Source of the DNA: Arcuatula senhousia
Lineage: Eukaryota; Mollusca; Bivalvia; Mytilida; Mytilidae
Direction: 5' to 3'
DNA: 64,000 nt
NCBI GenBank assembly: GCA_963971305.1
Contig: OZ020303.1
Coordinates: 46,054,106 to 46,118,105 of the forward strand
Of this stretch, positions 22,730-33,444 are shown piece by piece; positions within the stretch are counted from its first letter, which is position 1, and each line of letters opens with the position of its first letter. The notes beneath the pieces are model-generated. The model saw nothing but the letters and a program-made list of their open reading frames with translations, was not told the origin of the DNA and ran no database searches. A program made the translations under genes and the position numbers.

Positions 22730-22800
22730 CCATGCGTTTTCAAAGTTGGATAAGCGCAAGCGCTAGCGCCACTCGATGTTTTTGAAAACGTGGGGTATAT
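22730..22800. repeat. Short hairpin
   Basis: CATGCGTTTTCAAAG and its partner TTTTTGAAAACGTGG flank a GCGCAAGCGCTAGCGC centre. Possibly part of a small fold-back element. Confidence 0.4.
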
Positions 22801-23107
22801 GAGCATAGGCTTTAATATGTGCGAAAATGAGAGACAGAAGATCGTATGCAGCGTTTTTTTAGAAACCGAGAGAACACAAGTGAAGTCGTAAATTTATTAG
22901 TTAGTCGGTATTACTACAGTTGGCGCTGCGCCTTTGTTGGATAGTAAATTTGAATTTTGTTTATATCACACGTAAGATTAATCATTTCTGAATGATTCTG
23001 CAAAATTTCACATTCGTACGACAATTTTTAGGTGAAATTCAAGCGTTTTTATTTCAAAGGTATTTTAAATATCTTTATATGTTGCGTTACTATTTTGAAA
23101 GAGTATA

Positions 23108-23816
23108 TTTTCGAGGTCATTATTTTTTTCTTTCTTTACACATTTTGTTAGTTTTAAGTCCTTGATATCTTAGCGAACTATGATGACCCTTACTGTGAAA
23201 GGTGGATGGAAGGAAATGTATTTTCATATTTTCGTATTAATAACAAGCTATCCATATATGGATGAGGGATCGAAAAAGTGACATAAATGTAGAATGCATA
23301 CTAATAGCCGAGACGTTAATTCAGAGATCTCTGATTTTAGGCCTTCTGTTATCTACTTCCTAATTATCGGGTCCGAACCGGATCTTACTCGGGAACTGAA
23401 ATTTCGTATTCAGATTTCTCGTTACTATTAATCACATCCGTACATGAACAGATTGCAGCTCCCCCCTCCCCACTCTCGATGAACATCACTACAAGATAAG
23501 CAACAGGTTAATCTGAAAATGTCATAAATCAAAATTGTAGCCTTCCATGAACGGTTTCTGAGAAGAGTGTGACGTAGACAGGCTGATTCACGGATGAGCG
23601 GGAACAATTATCATTGGTATGCAGCTTTAATAGAATGCGAACATATTTCTTGAATTAAATTTCAACCACAAACTTCTGATGTGTTTGATTCTTCAGGCTA
23701 GGCTGTCAAGTGGATGGCTTTGTTTAAATGACAGGCCTATGTCTGTGCTGTTCGACAATTATGACTTTTTCATGGTTGAACTAATTCGTATTACAAATCT
23801 TCTACACTTACTTCAT
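23108..23816. other. Non-coding stretch
   Basis: AT-rich sequence between the TIR element and the SINE. No exon or repeat family was recognised. Confidence 0.4.
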
Positions 23817-23823
23817 AGGTTTG

Positions 23824-24310
23824 TGTGCCGTGTGGGGCCTGGGTGGCGAAAAGGCCCGCAGCAGAGCCTAGCTTTTCGTAAGAGGCGACTAAGTGTCTTG
23901 GGATTCTGACGTTGTTCAGTGCTCAGCCCACAGAGCGACCAAGTGTGTACCCTAGGTTTCTGGCTAGGATGGCCCTCGTCCGCGGGGGTTGTCAGGTCTA
24001 TAATACGGAAACCCTGACCGCTGACCATAGTGGGCCGATGTTGGCGAAGAGAGTCACGCTTCATGTGTGCAAAAGACCCCTTTGTGGACTGCCAAGTAGT
24101 GCACCACATAGGCTAAATTTCTGCCCCTACCAACCTCTCTCCTTTTACTGTGGTTCTTCAAAATTTACCGTTCCTTTGTTGACCAACCCATCCCCATATT
24201 TCATTTATCATCATCATTTCATGTTCATTTTATCATCCTTTTCATGTCACCTGTAAATAACCTATATAACGTTGCACGGGCGTAAAACACTAACTCACTC
24301 ACTCATTCAA
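23824..24310 (+). mobile_element. SINE with (ACTC)n tail and 7-bp TSD
   Basis: 487 bp flanked by AGGTTTG (23817-23823 and 24311-24317). It begins TGTGCCGTGTGGGGCCTGGG and ends in CACGGGCGTAAAACACTAAC then tandem ACTC. GC-richer than its surroundings. A 3'-end copy lies at 38622-38745 with the same CGTTGCACGGGCGTAAAACA block. Two overlapping opposite frames inside it (23813-24256) are not genes. I could not place clear RNA polymerase III A and B boxes. Confidence 0.75.
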
Positions 24311-24429
24311 AGGTTTGCTTTACTATAGGTTTTCATTAAAATTAATATTACACGTTTCATATCTATCGCTTGACATGTTTTTTTTTTCTTGGATTTCATT
24401 AGGAAGGAGATGGTGAATGTTGGGCGGCG

Positions 24430-24780
24430 GGCGGTGAGAAATTTTTGTAACAATTTTCTCAGAAACTATTAATCACAACCACTTGATATTTGGAATACAG
24501 CATCATGGTGTGGTCCCATAACGTGGGAGACGTTTCAGGTCTGTTGCTCGCCTATTTCATGTTTGCCGACTTCGTTAAATTTTCAACATGATAGTCATTT
24601 GTAGAAATTTCCGGAAAAAAAGTTTTCTCAGCAACTACACAGCTACTTGATATTTGGTATACAGCATTGTGGTAAGGTACCATAACGTGGGATTCGTTTT
24701 CAGGTGTGTCTATCATCTACTTCCTATTTGCCAGCTTAGTTGAAATTTCAACATTAATTTTCATTCGAAGTTAACAATAT
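24430..24780. repeat. Two units of the 165-bp tandem family
   Basis: Blocks GGTCCCATAACGTGGGA-like at about 24508 and 24677, each followed by a CAGGTCTGT or CAGGTGTGT block and CTATTTGCC. Related to 16550-17215. Confidence 0.65.
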
Positions 24781-24944
24781 ATAAAACAGGCTATCATAAG
24801 TTATCCGTTGCCTATCAATCATAAGTTATCCTGTGTCGAGATTTTTGTACATTGAAACGAATCATAGGTATCCGTTGCATTTTATTTTCATTAAGCAGAG
24901 ATTTAGGATTAAATGGGAGTTCAGGTGTTTTTGTACACTCAATA

Positions 24945-25329
24945 ATAGCGAGCATAGCTCGCAAGCAGGCACGAAGTGCCGCTCGAGCGGAGAGCTCTAC
25001 AGTATTTGTTTCCGCGAGAAATTTGCTAATGCTGATTTAGATTTTTTATGGTCCGGAAAGGGTTATTATTTTTACAGGGCCGGAGTGAATGTTAAAATAA
25101 TTTATGAGACTTAAAGAAATAATAAATTTCGCTTTTTACAAGAAAATAATATTCTTAAAATATTAAATACACATAAGCTGCTCGTTTCGTCTTGGTTATA
25201 TGCACGTACGAAACTAACGTGTCTCGAATCTTAATCGCCCCATACCATCTCGCCCCAAATACATGATATAAACAAAACGTAGTCCCTTTTAGCTATGCTC
25301 GCATTTAGGCAATGCCTACTCCATATTAT
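24945..25329 (+). mobile_element. MITE (copy 2 of the LINE-interrupting element)
   Basis: 385 bp, opposite orientation to 3729-4126. It opens ATAGCGAGCATAGCTCGCAA with small palindromes and closes with AGCTATGCTCGC then CCTACTCCATATTAT. The similarity between the copies covers the full length, which defines the element boundaries. Confidence 0.8.
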
Positions 25330-25624
25330 AACACAAATAACGTACGAGTACGTAATAAAAGTATATTAATCCATGGAAATTAAATGGTATTTGGTCTTAT
25401 TTCGGACATATTGTATTCAAACAACTTGTATCTTCCAATTATATTTGCTTGAAGCACAAAACCACGGCATCAAACTGGTCTAAATTAAGTGATGTTATGT
25501 AGGAAATACATTGCAATCTTCCGTGGTAATATCCATGGTATTAGATTCGATAGGATATTCATCTTACGTCTTCTGATATTAATGAAATGTCCGACGTTGG
25601 ACGATCTTCGTTGTCCATTTCATA
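25330..25624. other. Non-coding stretch
   Basis: No supported gene. Short minus-strand frames here are stop-ridden. Confidence 0.4.
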
Positions 25625-25712
25625 CCGAAGTATCCGTTGCAAAATCATAAAGTTATCATGCAACGTAATTTGATCACAAAGCATCCGAAACCGTTGTATA
25701 CCGTGCAGCTCA
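25625..25712 (-). repeat. Inverted repeat arm, partner at 19610-19705
   Basis: Reverse complement of the 19.6-kb arm. The two arms enclose 6.1 kb that includes the SINE, MITE copy 2 and the 2.2-kb TIR element. Confidence 0.75.
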
Positions 25713-26221
25713 AAGAAATCTTATTTTTGATATATCTTCATAAGTTCATCATCAACTGTTCTTTTCTCTTCTAGATAAAAAAAATAAAGAAAAAAAAAGT
25801 TTTTAAATGTCAGAAAACGGTTATGTGGATAAAAAATGCTTTTTAAACTATTTTGCCCTTTTACTTTAGTGTGAAGATAAATTTCTCAAAACTAATAGTA
25901 CATGTAGTATAAACCTTTATACCATATAGTTTCAGGAACAACAGACAATACCTTTGATTAGAGATGCACATACATGTATCTCAACACGATATCTATACTA
26001 GTTTAGAAACAATGTAACTCATTTCATTGGTTTATGACTTCCCATTTTAACTCTGAATTGTTCGCTGATGTTTTTGTTATCTAATATTATTTGTGATATT
26101 TCTATTGTTGTTTTGTATCCCTTCATTGTATCTGTTGACGACATAAGATAAAATGGGTCATAAAGGCACATATTTCAATAAATACTATAAAGGTTATATG
26201 GATTATAATACACATTAACAT
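25713..26221. other. Segmental duplication remnant
   Basis: The part around 25950-26040 (GAGATGCACATACATGTATC and a downstream TTTAGAAACAATGTAACTCA) is similar to 44120-44215. The offset is smaller than at other blocks, consistent with different later insertions in the two copies. Confidence 0.5.
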
Positions 26222-26392
26222 TTAATTATACATTGGATGCAATATTTTTTAGTTATATTTTGAGTGTGAAAGCGTGGACCTACGTACATTTTTATTAAGC
26301 GCAGTAGCGCTTCGGGTTGAAAATGTGCGCAAAAGTCCACGCCTTTACACACCAATAAAACTCAAAAATATTGCATTCAAGGTATTTAATTA
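26222..26392. repeat. Fold-back hairpin element (family 2)
   Basis: The left arm around GGATGCAATATTTTTTAGTT, then GAGTGTGAAAGCGTGGACC, pairs with GTCCACGCCTTTACACACC and CTCAAAAATATTGCATTCAA on the right. A GCGCAGTAGCGCTTC loop lies in the middle. Confidence 0.75.
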
Positions 26393-26986
26393 CATTCCAA
26401 TAAAATACATTAAATGTTTGCACAGAAAATTTAACGAAATGAATGGTTTATCTTTTTTTAAATTACTCCGCCTAAGTCGTTGTTAAGGTGGCACGTTGAA
26501 GTGAGTTTCATGGAGAAATACAACTACATTTTAACCAATCAAAATTGTCGTTATAAATTAGAATGAAGTTATTTGTATGTAAAAGTAGGATAGTCAAGAC
26601 ATGCATAAATATTATCATACTAATTGATTATGTAAAAAGTACACAACTATCTATTAATAATTTAATGATAGTATAATACAAATATTTCAACCCCCTCTCT
26701 ACAAAAGAACGAAATCTGACTTCTATACCAACAAGAGTTGCAACAAAAACATTGAAGTGATATGATATTCATTGGTAAAGTGACATACTATCTAAAAGCA
26801 TCCAATACTTGAAGGTGAAGAAACACAATAAAAATTGGAACTGAAAATCTAAATCTGTTTTTTTTTTTTTTCAGTTTCAATAAAGTACCATTGCGTGTTT
26901 GAATGCCGAAAGTCGATATCAAAACGTCACAACAAAACAAAATATAAGATTACAGCATGTTAAAAACTACTTAAATCACTTGATTT

Positions 26987-27068
26987 TTAGCGAGTATTGT
27001 CAATCTCAGAATAATCATTTTGTTGTTCTCTTAGTCCTAACTCCTTATACTCCCTCACTGACATCGAC
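26987..27068 (-). CDS. Receptor A terminal exon: ITAM-like cytoplasmic tail
   Basis: The exon starts after TTATTTAG (27069) in phase 2 and ends at TAA 26987-26989, 26 codons. It reads SMSVREYKELGLREQ then QNDYSEIDNTR. YKEL and YSEI are separated by eight residues, an exact fit to the ITAM consensus Yxx(L/I)-x6-8-Yxx(L/I), through which phosphorylated receptors recruit Syk-family kinases in vertebrates. The paralogous exon at 48583-48667 has the same length and spacing, with Val in the last position. Function is inferred. Confidence 0.7.
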
Positions 27069-27227
27069 CTAAATAATAAATATATAAAATCAGAAAAAAA
27101 AACAAGTAAATCTGTGAGCTTATGCTTACTAGTGATACCCACGCTCCAAAAACATGCATGAAACCTAAGAATTTGGTGATAAGGAGGTAGATGTTCTAGG
27201 AGTCTAAAATCGCTATACAACATATGG

Positions 27228-27352
27228 TATTACTCTATTTAATTGACCGGGTTGGTCACGGGTCAATTATTTCGGACTTCTTCATTTAAATCCTACCTAA
27301 TAGTCCGAGAAAATTAAGCTCCGCCCAACCTTGCGAATAAAATAGAGTAATA
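27228..27352. mobile_element. MITE with TATTACTCTATTT termini
   Basis: About 125 bp with terminal inverted repeats TATTACTCTATTT and AAATAGAGTAATA. A decayed relative is in receptor C's intron (about 7850-7955). It lies in the last intron of receptor A. Confidence 0.7.
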
Positions 27353-28326
27353 CTAACGGATAAAACGATATACAAAATATCAGAGCTCACCATCAAGCAG
27401 TCGTTTAGAAAACTGTAACGGACTTGTAAAAACCTACGTATTCGGTTAACAGAATACATTTAGCATAAAACCGGCATACACCATATGGTACTATAGGATA
27501 AAGGTACATGCAAAATATCAGACCTCTATCTGAAGTAATTGCTTGGAAATTTGTGACGGAAAGGACAAGGTACAATAAGGGCCATTTTTGCCCCTACTTT
27601 AGGAAAAAAATAAATCCATTATAAATAACAAAATTATCAAAAAAGTTTCAAGTAAGATAGTTGACCTTTGTGACAATAGCTTGTGTTTTGTATAATATAC
27701 TCTGTTTTTTTATTTTATAGAGGTCTGAAATAGGGCAAAAGTAACCAAAATAGAGAAAAACGACATTTTCATGCTTATTTTATTATTTTTAATTGTCAGC
27801 GATAGCGTAGACCATTGATTTCTCAACTGATTAATTATCATTTCAGAGTGAGATTTAAATTTCATAAACAAAAACTGTGGTCTAAGTAGTCGCTGGCATA
27901 AAAAAATTTAAAATATTACCCATAATTTTGCTATTTTCGGTCAATTTAGCACAAATCGTAAAAAAAATCATGTTTGACATGATATTTAAAGTAAATTACA
28001 TGTAACCTTCTTAAAAAATGAATTGTATATGCTTTTTCATTCATTTGACTTTACTGAATTACAGAAGAAATTTTCTCTATGCCAATGCTCAACTTTTCAG
28101 TTTTGCAGGGGGCCAAATATGAACCTTACCGTACCTTGCAATTATGTCTATTAGACCTATGTGTAAAAACCTAAGTATTCGGTAAACAGGAAGTAAATGA
28201 CTAATCTGAAATATCTGAATTGTTGACTTGCCAACGTTTCGTGAATGTAATGTCAAAGAATGCTTATGGACTGCTGTATGATCAGCATCAAAATAATCTG
28301 CTTTTATTTTGAAAAGTCAGACTTAC
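27353..28326 (-). other. Receptor A last intron, remainder
   Basis: Holds weak tandem similarity (AAAACCTACGTATTCGGTTA blocks near 27430 and 28170; CATATGGTAYT blocks) but no exon. Confidence 0.45.
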
Positions 28327-28577
28327 CTTGATGTAGTGTATTGGGGCTTGTTTAGGGGGGGGGGTACCAATATCCCATATCCCCATAATTTTTTTCATCA
28401 AATATCCTGTATCCCAAAAAATGTTTTGCCAGTATCCCATATCCCTGTAAATAAAATTGACAAAAATATCCCATATCCCAATAAGTTTTGCCTCAAATAT
28501 CCCGTATCCCACTAAGAAAATGTATGGATATCTCATATCTCAATATACCCTAAACAAGCCTCTGTATTTGTGTCTCT
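28327..28577 (-). pseudogene. Receptor A 25-nt microexon split by a MITE
   Basis: The 16 bases at 28327-28342 (ending AAG|GTAAGT on the minus strand) and 15 at 28563-28577 (after TTTTGTAG) flank the MITE. Counting the 6-bp duplication once gives exactly 25 nt, the length of the intact microexon at 51094-51118 in receptor B, with the same phases (1 in, 2 out). Kept as an exon, the frame enters the MITE and meets TGA after about a dozen codons, so the ITAM-like tail would be lost. Confidence 0.75.
28343..28562. mobile_element. 220-bp MITE with 6-bp TSD (copy 1)
   Basis: Termini GGGGCTTGTTTAGGG and CCCTAAACAAGCCTC; flanking duplication TGTATT at 28337-28342 and 28563-28568. The interior is about eight copies of ATATCCCATATCCC separated by AATTTTT or AAAGTTTTG spacers. 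The minus strand is open throughout (repeated GIWDI in translation), but this is a by-product. Copy 2 is at 44240-44455. Confidence 0.88.
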
Positions 28578-29248
28578 CTACAAAATAAAGCAATATATTA
28601 TTGCAGCTCTGATCAAAAACTAATATTCACTTTTGTAGGTAAAATACCTTTTGATATTGACATAGAAATAGTAAATTATAGGGATTTATGTGTCATAAAA
28701 GTATTTACGATGTCTAAAATTATAATTGTGGTATTCTAATACTTATATGTTATTTTGCAAGTTTATATTTTGCAATATGCCATTTACATGTATCATGTGT
28801 TTTAGTGCCATATTTTAACCAATGCCAATAGTAAGTTAGTTTTACTGTCCAATCAGATCTAGTCAATCACGCATTCATCTTTCACCGTCCAATCAAATCT
28901 AGTCAGTCATGCATTCACGTTCATGCTAGCCAGACATTCATCACTTTCTATTTGATTAAAGTTTGTTTTTATTTACCACGTCCTCCCCGTCCACCCTCCT
29001 TAAGTAAATAAGTTTGTTTTTTATATGAAGCATTTTTTAGCTATACATAGGCATGATGAGTGGATGTATAATTAGTTTTGTGTTGACATTGCTTATTATA
29101 AGTCTCATTTTTGTGTAGTAAAATTTTGATTATGTTACAGTATTATGGCATATTTTTTAGTCCCACCTTTGCTTATGATATGTTTGATGTCTTTATGTAA
29201 CAGTATTATTTTTTATATCATTGTTCAAGAATGTATATACTGAATAAT

Positions 29249-29374
29249 ACATGGCAAAATCTGTATCATATGCTGTATTTACCCGAGACTCCTATATCAT
29301 ACTGAGGGCCAACGGCCCGAGGTATGATATAGGTCGAGGGTTAATACAGCGTGTGATGCAGATTTTGCCATGTA
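29249..29374. repeat. Fold-back hairpin element (family 3)
   Basis: TACATGGCAAAATCTG at the left recurs inverted as CAGATTTTGCCATGTA at the right (29359-29374). GTATGATATAGG-type arms surround a GGGCCAACGGCCC centre. Confidence 0.8.
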
Positions 29375-29414
29375 ATGTTCATTATATCATATAGAATAAA
29401 ATATTGATATTTTG

Positions 29415-29525
29415 TAGGGGTGCGATATAGGGTATGCGATATAGGGTAAGGGGTGCGATATAGGGGGTGCGATATAGGGTAAGCGGTGCGATATAGGGGG
29501 TGCGATATAGGGTATGTGATATAGG
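29415..29525. repeat. Minisatellite GGGTGCGATATA
   Basis: At least eight imperfect copies of a 12-20 base unit containing GCGATATAGGG, next to the fold-back element that carries the related GATATAGG motif. In translation it gives repeated 'YRTPYPIS'-like strings which are not a gene. Confidence 0.8.
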
Positions 29526-30274
29526 TAATGTGCTTTGTCCTATAATGCATATTAAAAAAGACTATATTTATACTTAAATATATGATATATATTAGTATAG
29601 ATACTTTTGTTTTTATATGAAACATTTGGCATTTGATTAAAGCTCTTTTCATCAACTTCTGTGTTATCATTGCACAAACAGAGCTCAGAACGTCTCTTGA
29701 CAATCGAATTGTTTGTGTGTTTATTTTAAGACATCGTAAAGATAAAGAAATAATATATAAAGAATATATTCTGATTATATTTAGTAAACTTAAGTTTTAA
29801 GCAATTACTTACATTTAAAACCGCGTTGCTGTTATTATTTTATCATTCATTCACATAAGATATTCTCTTTTTTTTAAGAAAGTATAGTATACTTTGAAAC
29901 CTCGTATGTAAGTATGCATATTAACAAATTATTTCAGTAAATTCTATTCAAGATTGCAATAATCTTGTTTAGTCTTTTTTCTTTGATGTGTCAGATTGTT
30001 CATTCCAGTTTGTGAGTTTTGTTGTTACCTTTATCTTAATTTTAGAAAAAAATATGGACAAAATGCCTGATAATGACGACTTACAGAACAACTACCAGAC
30101 TTTTTTTTCATTTTCAAAAAGCAAAATGACATAAATGAAAGGAAAAGGTTTCAGACCACTGTTTCGTCAATTCTCCAAAGTTTGCATAATGTCCTCAAAA
30201 TCTCTGTACAAAAAAAATTGCTCTGTTAACAACATATACAATAAAAAAGAGGTTTTGATTGACTTTATCTTTAC

Positions 30275-30358
30275 CTTGTCTTTTTATTCTCAAAAGAAGA
30301 ACCATAATAATACAAAGAAGAATAAAAATCAGAGATGTCAAACCTCCACTCAATCCAC
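30275..30358 (-). CDS. Receptor A transmembrane exon (84 nt, phase 1-1)
   Basis: With the incoming G it reads GGLSGGLTSLIFILLCII then MVLLLRIKRQ: a glycine-rich entry, about 22 hydrophobic residues and a basic stop-transfer sequence. The acceptor is GTAG at 30359 and the donor CAAG|GTAAAG. A tandem acceptor 4 nt upstream exists but would break the frame. Paralogous to 52207-52296, which is two codons longer. Confidence 0.75.
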
Positions 30359-31080
30359 CTACCTACAACAGGTAGATCAAAACAGTGTGCTTCTAAAAGA
30401 AAATGAGATTTTATTATAAAAAGAAAGCAATAACACGCCTTCAGAGATGACTGTGAGCTAAAATCAAGCGTACAAAAAGGATTAGATTCTTGAGAGAGCG
30501 ACATGTTTTACACATACAGCATGGTCGTAATCATGGTAATGAAGCGATTGTTTTTCATGTTCAAAAGCCAATAGGCTATTATAGAAGTGATAAGTAACAT
30601 CAAGTTTTTTTGTTTGTTTTTGTTTGTTTTTTTGTTTTTTTTTCAAATGTCAAATTAAAGCTACTTCCTTATCTGACGAGAAAATGTAAAACCTCTCACA
30701 GTTTATAGATTTGTAAAATTACAGCTACTCATATTATTCGTGAAGTATCAATTTTCTTGGTTTTCGTGGGTTGTCTTTACCCACAAAAGTTGATACCCCA
30801 CGAAAAGGAAATTTAACTTCGTTGTGTATGCTGTAGACTTCAAAACCACAAATTCAAGAATCAACGATAAATGATCTTGTCTTTTTTGTCAATTCCCGAA
30901 AATTGGTACTCACGAAAATAAATGAATCCACAGTTTATGTTTCACTATGCACTGTTTTTTTTTAATTTTTAGTTACTTCCAATCAAATGTTAGTTTTTTA
31001 ATGTATTTTAATGGTATTCGCGGGTTATCTATACATAAAATACGTTTATAATTATTGTAAGCGTATTTTCAATATTTTAC

Positions 31081-31301
31081 CCTTTGTATGAAAACTTTGT
31101 GTTTCTGTCAAAATTGCTGTAGTAGATTTGAATTCACCAGTATTCCTGTCTTCAACGTTACATCCTTAACTCTGAGTGAATTGCATTGTCTCTGCTTGTC
31201 ATGGGACTTTCATAAAACACTTGAAAATTGGTTGAGCAGGGCTTAGGGACGAGTCGAATGAGGGCTAGCTGATCATCGATAAGTTCTACAAAGCATTTGG
31301 A
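31081..31301 (-). pseudogene. Receptor A membrane-proximal exon, frame broken
   Basis: Starts after ATAAAG at phase 0: SKCFVELIDDQLALIRLVPK then PCSTNFQVFYES. The end, aligned to receptor B's donor (ACAAAGG|GTAAAATATT), gives 221 nt instead of a phase-correct length, and the opening frame meets TAA first. The copy in B is 175 nt and open. The conserved LVPKPCSTN.QV block was not recognised as a named domain. Confidence 0.65.
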
Positions 31302-33379
31302 CTTTATAACATTGTTTCCATTTGCAAAACAGAAACGAGTTAGATTGTTAAAAATATAAAAGAAATGATTAAAATGTGAAAGCCGACACACAAAATGTTT
31401 CTTTCAGTCGGAAAATATTTATTTCTTTTGCATGTACCTTGTATGCTACTACGACATGACATTTAATCCATTTAAGCTTTTTCTAAGTACATTTTATTCT
31501 AAAAGTAAATCAAAGCGCTAACGCGTTAAAAGTCAAGCGAAATATGTAAGCACTAAAATAGCAGATATTTTAAAAGTTAATGAACACTATAGTCTGGGAC
31601 TCTAGTACGCCGCCCTCTTTGGCACAGACGATTATTCAATCTATAAGCAATCATATTTTAAATTAAAATCATATAAACTTTCGGGTGCACATGCATTGTA
31701 TTGCACACAAATGGTATCGATTCAAAACCCCCTTCGATAAAAATGAACTCGTCCAGCATGTATTAATTGTGTATTGAATTTACGACTGAATCTGATATTA
31801 ACCTACACTAAACCAATGAAATAACAGCCAAATTTGAAGATAGAGTGCACGACCAATCAAGTTGCAGATAAATATTCATGTATGTTCTTGAGCCGATCAT
31901 TTTATAGTTCGTTTTGAAAATTGCAAAGGAATTAATAAAACTTGTTGTGTGTCGTTTAAAAATGGAGATATTTTTTTAAATGCATAAAATTGTAACATAT
32001 AAGATCATTTTTAAAAAGAAATATAGAAGATGAAGAATTATAGTAGGCAGATTACTCCGTCTAGACAGAAAAAACGCGAAAGCCAGAATTAACCTTATGA
32101 CTACATAAGGCAGCTAACGCTTGCCTAAAAATGAGCCATCAGATAATGTTTGATAATACTTGATTGTTTTTATCCCCATACTGCAACAATTTAAAGTATT
32201 TTCATGAATGTGTTAATAAAAGTGAAAGGTTAGATACTGATACAAGTACGGGTATATATGGTTGCATATCCAAACTAAAAAGATGGATGCAGAATAAAGG
32301 AATGATTTGAAATAAAATTAATTATAACTGCTAGTAATAAATCGATATGCACGTTTACATCACTGATTATTATTACTTATCTTTGTATGAAAATATGTTT
32401 GATCCCATAATCATCGAGATCCAATAATATCCAACAATAGTAAAATGTATATTAGACCTAATTGGACTATTCGTGCTTGCTTTCATTTGCATACTTTCAC
32501 ATTACGTCATACTGGTCACCCACGTTTTGGTTTGGCCATAAACAACATTGGAACGGTACTTTGAGTCTTAAAAATGAGTTAAAATACCTGTTTAGACTTG
32601 AAGTAAAAATATTATTCAACACAGTTGTATTTCTTGACACTTGACAAAGAAAACAGATTTATCAAAGTCAGAAATATATTGATAAGATGAGAGTAGAATA
32701 TCTTTTTTTTTACAGAATTATATTTGTTTAAATGCTTTCTAAATTCTTCACCTTTGTTTAGTTTGTTATGTCTTTTATACATCCGGTTCAATTACTACCT
32801 TGATTCTTTTTTAATAAATTTTAGAATCAGTACGAATTATGAATAAACCAATCTGAAAAAATGAAAATAGGAATATAAAAAAGGTTGTTTTATATATAAC
32901 TTTTTTATCACTAACCAAAACAGGCTGAATAAGCTTTTAGATCACAGTTAAAGACTATCAGGTCAAATCTGGAACCTCCCTTGTACATGTTTATGGCACA
33001 ACAATGGTCATGTGACTCGATGTCTTCATTTGGCAAAAAAAATCGCTAGGAATAAAAAGGGTATAACATAACATTTTATATAAAGCCTGTGCTTAAAATA
33101 AGAATCCTGATTTTCTCTACACTGTCGTCATTTGAGCAATTTTACTTGCACTAAAAATATCGTTGGTACAACGACAAGTTCTTTAAAGCAAACACTCGTG
33201 TTCGCTTATTATACTAATTATTATGTCACACAAATACACAAAAAATGCGTGAAAGTGTTTGGTTATGCATTTAACACAGTCCACGAAACCAATTTACAGC
33301 AAACAAGAAACAACTACCTTTCCGAACGTCTAATTGCACACTCGTTTTGACATGAGTTCGTGTTGCTGATTACACTTAC

Positions 33380-33444
33380 TTGTTGGTGTAGTGGTCGTAG
33401 TGGCGTTGTCTTCGATGCCTCACGGGTTTGTATTGAAGTTTTAT
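33380..33444 (-). CDS. Receptor A stalk exon (65 nt, phase 1-0)
   Basis: Acceptor TTCCAG, donor CAACAA|GTAAGT, a strong consensus. With the incoming G it reads DKTSIQTREASKTTPLRPLHQQ, a short Thr-rich extracellular spacer. It converts phase 1 (WSC exon) to phase 0 (next exon), which independently supports the model. Confidence 0.65.

Larger units (their letters stand above)
20889..23107. mobile_element. Decayed 2.2-kb TIR DNA transposon (TA-flanked)
   Basis: The 29-base left end (20889-20917, TATACTCTCTCAAAAAAGAA then ACGCAACAT) matches the reverse complement of 23079-23107 at about 26 of 29 positions. Ends start in TA, suggesting a mariner-like TA target (inference). No transposase frame survives. 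It contains another repeat at 21024-21900. Confidence 0.65.

Noticed and set aside
23679..24256. Frames of 76-114 codons on both strands
   Set aside because: They lie in the SINE, whose higher GC lowers stop frequency.
25470..25610. Minus-strand reading with YHGYYHGRLQ reminiscent of an SH2 start
   Set aside because: Stops on both sides within about 35 codons, no splice-consistent frame and no further SH2 motifs.
28288..28536. 82-codon minus-strand frame with repeated GIWDI
   Set aside because: It is the open strand of the ATATCCCATATCCC MITE and recurs at 44291-44626 in the second copy; transposon repeat, not a gene.
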